A DNA stretch of 52,468 bases, from assembly GCA_009773335.1 (NCBI GenBank), contig WRPF01000015.1, positions 1 to 52,468 of the forward strand, in the 5' to 3' direction. This DNA is from Caulobacteraceae bacterium. GTDB taxonomy: Bacteria; Pseudomonadota; Alphaproteobacteria; Caulobacterales; Aquidulcibacteraceae. The notes beneath the pieces are model-generated. The model was not told where the DNA came from and did no database searches. It saw only the letters and a program-made list of their open reading frames with translations. Positions 47,211-52,468 of this stretch are shown in pieces. How positions within the stretch are numbered: position 1 is the stretch's first letter; each line of letters opens with the position of its first letter. The position numbers and the translations under genes were made by a program.

Positions 47211-47717
47211 ATGGATCTCTATCTGGACGAAGAAGTCGAAGCCGGCGACGAAATCATGGACGTCGTCGAGGCTGTCCTGCAGGACGATGACCGCTTTGAA
47301 TGCGAACGCGCCCAGGACGGCGACATGCAGTTCAGCTTCAAGGGCCAGTGGTGCGAGGCGGTCGGCTACTTCAGCTGGCGCGAAGAGCTCCCGGCGATGC
47401 TGTTCACGGTCTCCTACAACATCACCGCCGAAGACGAGCGCCGCGGCGACGCCGCTCAGCTCATCGCGATGATCAACGAAAATCTCTGGCTCGGGCACTT
47501 CGATCTCTGGGCCGACGACGGCTCCATCGTCTTCCGCCACGCGCTGCCGATGATCGGGCGCAGCGAGATCGCGCCGGGCGAGATCCAGTCCCTGCTGGCT
47601 GCGGCGATGGATGCGGCAGACCGCTTCTGGCCCGCCTTCGATTTCCTGCTAAAAGGCGGCCAGACTCCAGAGGAAGCGGCCTTCGCCGCCCTGTTCGAGA
47701 CCGCCGGGGAGGCATGA
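47211..47717 (+). CDS. YbjN-domain protein
   Basis: A 168-residue acidic cytoplasmic protein of the YbjN type, related to the type III secretion chaperone fold. Recognisable parts are DDRFECERAQDGDMQFSFKG and ENLWLGHFDLWADDGSIVFR (about 80-100). The ATG at 47211 has GAGGGG upstream and is preferred to the ATG at 47199. It precedes proC by one base and is probably co-transcribed. The YbjN-proC order is frequent in alphaproteobacteria. Function is not known. Confidence 0.88.
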   Translation: MDLYLDEEVEAGDEIMDVVEAVLQDDDRFECERAQDGDMQFSFKGQWCEAVGYFSWREELPAMLFTVSYNITAEDERRGDAAQLIAMINENLWLGHFDLWADDGSIVFRHALPMIGRSEIAPGEIQSLLAAAMDAADRFWPAFDFLLKGGQTPEEAAFAALFETAGEA

Positions 47718-47718
47718 C

Positions 47719-48543
47719 ATGGAACAGCCTGCCGTCGCACTGGTCGGAGCAGGCCAGATGGGCGGCGCGCTTGTCCGGGGGTGGCTCGCCGCCATCCGGA
47801 AGGGCGGGGGGCTGACGCTTACGGTTCTGGAGCCGAACTTCGATCCGGCGCTGGAACGTGAACTCGATGCGGCCGGCGCCGTTCTCAATCCCATGGGCGG
47901 GGACGCAGCTGACGTCGTCGTCTTCGCGGTGAAGCCGCAGGCGTTCGCGGAAATCGCCGCCGCCGCGCGGCGGTTCATCGGACCGAAAACGCTGGTGCTG
48001 TCGGTCATGGCCGGGGTCACCATAAGCGTCATTTCGCGGACGCTTGGCGTCGAGCGCGTGATCCGCGCCATGCCGAACACGCCCGGCCAGATCGGTCAGG
48101 GCATCACCGCCTATGTCGCCTCGTCCGCATGCGCGGTGGCGGATCGCGAACTCGCCGAACAACTCCTCGAACCGCTCGGCTATGTGGAGAACATTCCGAG
48201 CGAACGGCTGATGGATGTCGTCACCGCCGTCTCCGGCTCGGGGCCGGCCTATGTGTTCCTGCTCGCCGAAGTGCTTGCGGCGGCGGCGGAAGCGGAGGGG
48301 CTCGATCGCGAGATCGCCAGCCGGCTTGCGCGCCAGACCGTCGCTGGCGCCGGCGCGCTGATGCTGCAGACGGGCGAAAGCGCGACCAGTCTCCGCAAGC
48401 AGGTCACCTCGCCCGGCGGCACCACGGAGGCCGCGCTTGATGTGCTGCAAGGCGCCGAAGGCCTCGGACCCGTCATGCGACGCGCGGTGGCGGCCGCTGC
48501 GCAACGCTCCCGCGAACTCGGCCGCGACGCCGACCAGACATGA
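47719..48543 (+). CDS. proC: Pyrroline-5-carboxylate reductase ProC
   Basis: A 274-residue NAD(P)H enzyme that makes proline from pyrroline-5-carboxylate. The Rossmann motif GAGQMG is at 10-15. Family motifs VIRAMPNTPGQIGQG and VTAVSGSGPAYVFLL are present, and the C-terminal region has LRKQVTSPGGTTEAAL. It overlaps the next gene by four bases (ATGA). Confidence 0.96.
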   Translation: MEQPAVALVGAGQMGGALVRGWLAAIRKGGGLTLTVLEPNFDPALERELDAAGAVLNPMGGDAADVVVFAVKPQAFAEIAAAARRFIGPKTLVLSVMAGVTISVISRTLGVERVIRAMPNTPGQIGQGITAYVASSACAVADRELAEQLLEPLGYVENIPSERLMDVVTAVSGSGPAYVFLLAEVLAAAAEAEGLDREIASRLARQTVAGAGALMLQTGESATSLRKQVTSPGGTTEAALDVLQGAEGLGPVMRRAVAAAAQRSRELGRDADQT

Positions 48544-49127
48544 TTGCGCCAGATCCCGCCGCCCGCGCCGCCTTTGCGAAGGGCGTGCTCGCGCTCGCCG
48601 CCGACAGGCCGTGGCGCGAAGTGACCATCTTCGACATCGCGAAAGCGGCAGAGACCGACATCGCGTCGCTCGCGGGCCTCGCGCCGTCGGACGCCTCCGA
48701 CATTCTCGACGATCACTTCGATCGCGCCGCCGCACAGGGCGTGACGTCGATCGACACGACGCAAGGCCTGCGCGACCGTCTGTTCGATCTCGCCATGCGC
48801 CGCTTCGAGGCGATGGAGCCCCACCGCTTCGCGATCATCGCGCTCGACCGCACGCAGGACGGCCTCGGTCAGGCGCAGGCCTTCGCCCGCGCAGGCCGCA
48901 CGGCGCGCTGGCTGCTGACGCTCGCCGGCGAAACCGTCGACGGCGTCGACGGCGCAGCGAAAGTGCAGGGGCTTGCGGTGGTGCTCACCCGCGCGCACGC
49001 GGCGTGGAAGAACGATGCCGACGGCGATTTCACGCGCACGATGGCGGCGCTGGACAAGGGCTTGCGTGACGCTGAGACGTGGGCGGAGCGGCTCGGGTTG
49101 AAGACGCGGACGAAAGAGGGCGGTTAG
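48540..49127 (+). CDS. COQ9/TetR-like protein
   Basis: A 195-residue helical protein. The N-terminal 50 residues look like a TetR helix-turn-helix (VTIFDIAKAAETDIASLAGL), but the usual recognition helix ending in a YxxF motif is degraded. The segment LRDRLFDLAMRRFEAMEPHR (about 79-98) is typical of the COQ9/RpsU-divergently-transcribed family, a TetR relative that binds lipids such as ubiquinone precursors. It overlaps proC. I cannot decide between regulator and COQ9-like function. Confidence 0.8.
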   Translation: MIAPDPAARAAFAKGVLALAADRPWREVTIFDIAKAAETDIASLAGLAPSDASDILDDHFDRAAAQGVTSIDTTQGLRDRLFDLAMRRFEAMEPHRFAIIALDRTQDGLGQAQAFARAGRTARWLLTLAGETVDGVDGAAKVQGLAVVLTRAHAAWKNDADGDFTRTMAALDKGLRDAETWAERLGLKTRTKEGG

Positions 49128-49135
49128 CGCGGCGA

Positions 49136-49558
49136 TCAGGCGGCGACAGACTGCACTTCGCCGCGCCACTTGGTCAGCGCCCGGTTCAGCTTGTCGGAGC
49201 GCGCCGCGAAGTCGCCATCCAGCAACGCCTGGGCTTCCTTCGCCTTGCCCGCCTGCACAAGATTGAGGACCTGCCCCGCGCAGTCGTGGAACTCCGCGTG
49301 AAGGCGCCGCACCACCTGAAACGGCATGCCGCGCTTTGTTTCCGGGCTGAGCTCCGAGCTGTAGAGCCACTTGCCGAATTCGCAGAGATTGTCGCATCTG
49401 GCCGTGCTGGGCGACGTGTCGCAACGGCCTACCGTGATGGCGGTCCGCAACTTGAGCTTCCACGCGCCGTGCGCGCCCATCGCCTTCTTGATCGCGTCGG
49501 CGATCGCTGCATCGGACACGGTGATACTCCACGCAGAGGATTGCCTCCTCAATGTCAC
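49136..49558 (-). CDS. Stand-alone CZB (chemoreceptor zinc-binding) domain protein
   Basis: A 140-residue protein that is essentially a CZB domain. The zinc ligands are visible: H30 (HGAWKLKL), C59 in CEFGKWL (59-65), H87 and H91 (HAEFH). CZB domains normally sit at the end of chemoreceptors or diguanylate cyclases, where zinc controls the partner; here there is no partner domain. A GTG at 49519 with GGAG upstream is an alternative start. It is convergent with the COQ9-like gene. Confidence 0.85.
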   Translation of the reverse strand: MTLRRQSSAWSITVSDAAIADAIKKAMGAHGAWKLKLRTAITVGRCDTSPSTARCDNLCEFGKWLYSSELSPETKRGMPFQVVRRLHAEFHDCAGQVLNLVQAGKAKEAQALLDGDFAARSDKLNRALTKWRGEVQSVAA

Positions 49559-49609
49559 GCGCCATTCCTTACTATTGCGTTATGGCTAGCTTCGCCGTTC
49601 CGTCGGCTC

Positions 49610-50071
49610 TTACGTCTCCGCTTCGCTGACGATCAGGTTCACTTTCCGGAATCCCGCCGCGTCGATGTCGTCGACGACGCCGAACACGCTCGCGTAGCTG
49701 ACGGACTGGTCTGCTGCGACGAGGATCTTCGCTTCGCTGAACAGCGTGGGCAGATCGCCGGAGAGCGAGGGGTTGCGCGCGCTTGCGACGGCGAACAACC
49801 GCTCGCGGAACTGCGCCTGCGTCACCGCTTCGCCTTCGATGAACAGCGCGCCCGCGCTGCTGACAGTCACGGTCGTCGGAAGGATGTTTACGGGCGCGGC
49901 GATCGCGGGGCCTGTCGGCAGGTTCACCTGCAGATCCGTCGAGGGCTTCGGCGCGGCGACCATGAAGATGATCAGCAGCACGAGCATCACGTCGATGAAC
50001 GGGATCACGTTCGGTTCGGCATTCACCGCGGGGCCTGAACGACGCGCGGCCGGCAATACGAATTTCGCCAT
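49610..50071 (-). CDS. ExbD/TolR-family protein
   Basis: A 153-residue proton-channel subunit of the ExbD/TolR family. It has one N-terminal transmembrane helix with the essential aspartate D27 in NVIPFIDVMLVLLIIFMV, then a periplasmic domain ending VNLIVSEAET. Such proteins couple the proton gradient to TonB or Tol systems. No ExbB, TolQ or TonB gene is beside it, which is unusual. The ATG at 50071 has GGGAGGG upstream; the frame to 50251 is open but not family-like. Confidence 0.92.
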   Translation of the reverse strand: MAKFVLPAARRSGPAVNAEPNVIPFIDVMLVLLIIFMVAAPKPSTDLQVNLPTGPAIAAPVNILPTTVTVSSAGALFIEGEAVTQAQFRERLFAVASARNPSLSGDLPTLFSEAKILVAADQSVSYASVFGVVDDIDAAGFRKVNLIVSEAET

Positions 50072-50265
50072 GAAGCCCTCCCTGCCGCCGCTTCGTTTCC
50101 GGCGACGATCAACGTCAGCGTGCGCCTGACCTGACGCAGCGTCAACGAAAATCCGGACGGCGATGAAGCACAACTGAAGCCTCAATTTGGCGCACCCCGC
50201 TCTCATGTGGGCCGGGGCATGTGGTAGGTCCGGGATGAAGCCCATCGCCATCTGAAGGAGCCGTC

Positions 50266-51348
<1,083 letters not shown>

Positions 51349-51395
51349 GCGCCACGACGGGAATAACCCGCGCGCCATAGCGCCGTTCGCGCGAC

Positions 51396-51788
51396 CTACG
51401 CCTCAAAGCGACTCGTGGCGTCACGATCGCCGTCGTATCGTCTCGTGAGCGGAAACGGCGGCAACCAGGATTCGCGACGGACGATCCAGCTTTCGTAGGT
51501 TGGCGTCAGTTGGTCAGGGGCATCCAGGGATCCCAGGTTCACTTCGATTTCATCTGCAGAGCGTGCGAAAACGGAGGAGCCGCAGCGGGGACAGAAAAAC
51601 CGCCCGCGATAGTTGTGTGTTTCGCCATCGATCGTCACCGCATCCTCGGGGAAAATCGCGGACGCGTGAAAAAGCGCCCCATGATGCTTGCGACAGTCGA
51701 GGCAGTGACAAAGGCCGACCCGGTATGGGAGTCCCGACGCCACAAAGCGGACGTTCCCGCACAGGCAACCGCCAGTGAACTGGTCCAT
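51396..51788 (-). CDS. GFA-family zinc protein
   Basis: A 130-residue protein of the GFA/CENP-V fold. The zinc-binding cysteines are visible in GGCLCGNVRF, LCHCLDCRKHHG and FCPRCGS. Some relatives bind glutathione or formaldehyde adducts, but most are uncharacterised. The ATG at 51788 gives the family start MDQFTGGCLCG; a longer frame begins at 51893. It is convergent with the Old Yellow Enzyme gene. Confidence 0.9.
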   Translation of the reverse strand: MDQFTGGCLCGNVRFVASGLPYRVGLCHCLDCRKHHGALFHASAIFPEDAVTIDGETHNYRGRFFCPRCGSSVFARSADEIEVNLGSLDAPDQLTPTYESWIVRRESWLPPFPLTRRYDGDRDATSRFEA

Positions 51789-52302
51789 GGCTCGCGTCTC
51801 CTCTGAAATCAGGCGGCCGGAATGGTTACAACGAACAGACGCCCGATGGCTCAATGTCGCCGAGAGCACAAGCCGCGCCCGGTCCAGCAACACCCCGTCA
51901 TCAAGTCAGTGCGTGGCGATTGTCATTGGCTTTGAGCAGGGCGTTGGCGAAGACGACGAGTTTTCGCCGGGAACGGTCATCCATGAGACGCACGGGGTGA
52001 TCGAGTAAGGGAGCGCGCCGCCTCCGGCGGCGCATGATGCCGAGGGGAGCTTGAAAGTGCGCGGCCGGAGGCCGCGCGCTCCGATCTCCACCGTCCGCAG
52101 AGGGCCAGATTCAGAAACGTCGGCAAACCCTCATCCGGCCGCTGCGCGTGTCCGGTTCGCATGAATGCGGCGACCCCCCCCAAAAAATAGGAGCAACGGC
52201 ACCCCCTCGTTCCGCGCTCTTGCGCCGCGCTCGCCCATGGCCGCCATGAAACGCATGTGAATCTATCCGACCGGCATCGGCGAGGCCGCACACTCGCGCC
52301 CA
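51789..52302. other. Intergenic region with a palindromic element
   Basis: A 514-base gap in which no open frame looks like a real gene. It holds the palindrome at 52010-52082 and a homopolymer stretch of eight C then six A (52174-52187). Confidence 0.6.
52010..52082. repeat. REP-like double-hairpin element
   Basis: A 73-base element with outer ends GGAGCGCG and CGCGCTCC. Inside are two GC-rich stem-loops, GCCGCCTCCGGCGGC and GCGGCCGGAGGCCGC. It has the shape of a REP doublet and a different sequence from the element at 74, 44487 and 45486. Confidence 0.7.
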
Positions 52303-52468
52303 TGAAACACGCCAACCACATACGCTTCGCAACCGCCGGCCTCTGGGACCTCGCCGTTTCGCTCATCGCGCGCCTCCTGCCGATGATCGGGAGCGCGCGG
52401 GTGCTGGAGCCGCGGGCGTGGCGGGCGGCGTCGCGGTGGCTGGCCGATGTGGAGGCGCTCGCGCGGCG
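52303..52468 (+). CDS. N-terminal part of a gene cut by the window edge
   Basis: An open frame from the ATG at 52303 runs to the end of the window without a stop, giving at least 55 residues: MKHANHIRFATAGLWDLAVS, LIARLLPMIGSARVLEPRAW and then RAASRWLADVEALAR. It has one amphipathic or weakly hydrophobic segment and is Arg-rich. I do not recognise the family. The reading frame and composition are coding-like, but a short partial frame cannot prove a gene. Confidence 0.5.

Noticed and set aside
51775-52008. 77-codon plus-strand frame downstream of the GFA gene
   Set aside because: It starts antisense inside the GFA gene, has a Ser/Arg-rich composition and lacks any recognisable feature.

Overview
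This is a GC-rich chromosomal window from a Gram-negative alphaproteobacterium. My best guess is a member of the Caulobacterales (Hyphomonadaceae or Caulobacteraceae-like). The reasons are two large TonB-dependent receptors, the gene order rnd-lptC-lptA-lptB-rpoN, the lgt / MidA-type methyltransferase / pgeF operon, and a DUF1501/DUF1800 pair. The assignment is inferred from gene content; no rRNA or species marker is present. I count about 50 protein genes, one tRNA-Leu and several palindromic repeat elements. No prophage, insertion sequence, integrase or CRISPR array was seen.

Layout. 1-5257: a palindromic repeat, a His-rich CobW-type GTPase overlapping a WD40 protein, and a convergent TonB receptor. 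5556-9215: queuosine genes queC-queE, two small envelope proteins and a secreted glycosidase-like protein. 9349-13756 (minus): rnd, lptC, lptA, lptB and rpoN, a lipopolysaccharide-export and sigma-54 block. 13810-14995 (minus): a membrane protein and a GNAT acetyltransferase. 15136-23200 (plus): the most interesting unit, five tightly packed genes encoding a secreted class-C serine hydrolase, a fused 5-oxoprolinase, DUF969 and DUF979 membrane proteins and a DUF2891 protein. Three of the four junctions are 4-base start/stop overlaps. A strong palindrome lies upstream. I read it as an uptake and degradation pathway for pyroglutamate (5-oxoproline) or a related cyclic amide.

23288-32274: tRNA-Leu(CAG), a DUF3108 protein, the DUF1501/DUF1800 pair, a small membrane protein, a metallo-beta-lactamase-fold protein that has lost its metal motif, a VanX-like dipeptidase coupled to glutamate racemase, and a stand-alone DUF262/DUF1524 protein resembling GmrSD-type restriction enzymes. 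32332-41417: a GT39 glycosyltransferase, an Oar-like TonB receptor, the agmatine-to-putrescine pair aguA-aguB, and an SDR-DoxX-like fusion with a DUF2269 protein.

41422-52468: pgeF, MidA-type methyltransferase and lgt (minus), a UbiK-like protein (plus), and a repeat-rich gap with several palindromic elements. Then come a flavin monooxygenase, a YbjN-like protein, proC and a COQ9/TetR-like protein, a solitary CZB zinc-binding protein, an orphan ExbD, an Old Yellow Enzyme homologue, a GFA-family protein, and a gene cut by the window edge. Many junctions use ATGA, GTGA or TGATG overlaps, so translational coupling is common here and helped choose several start codons.
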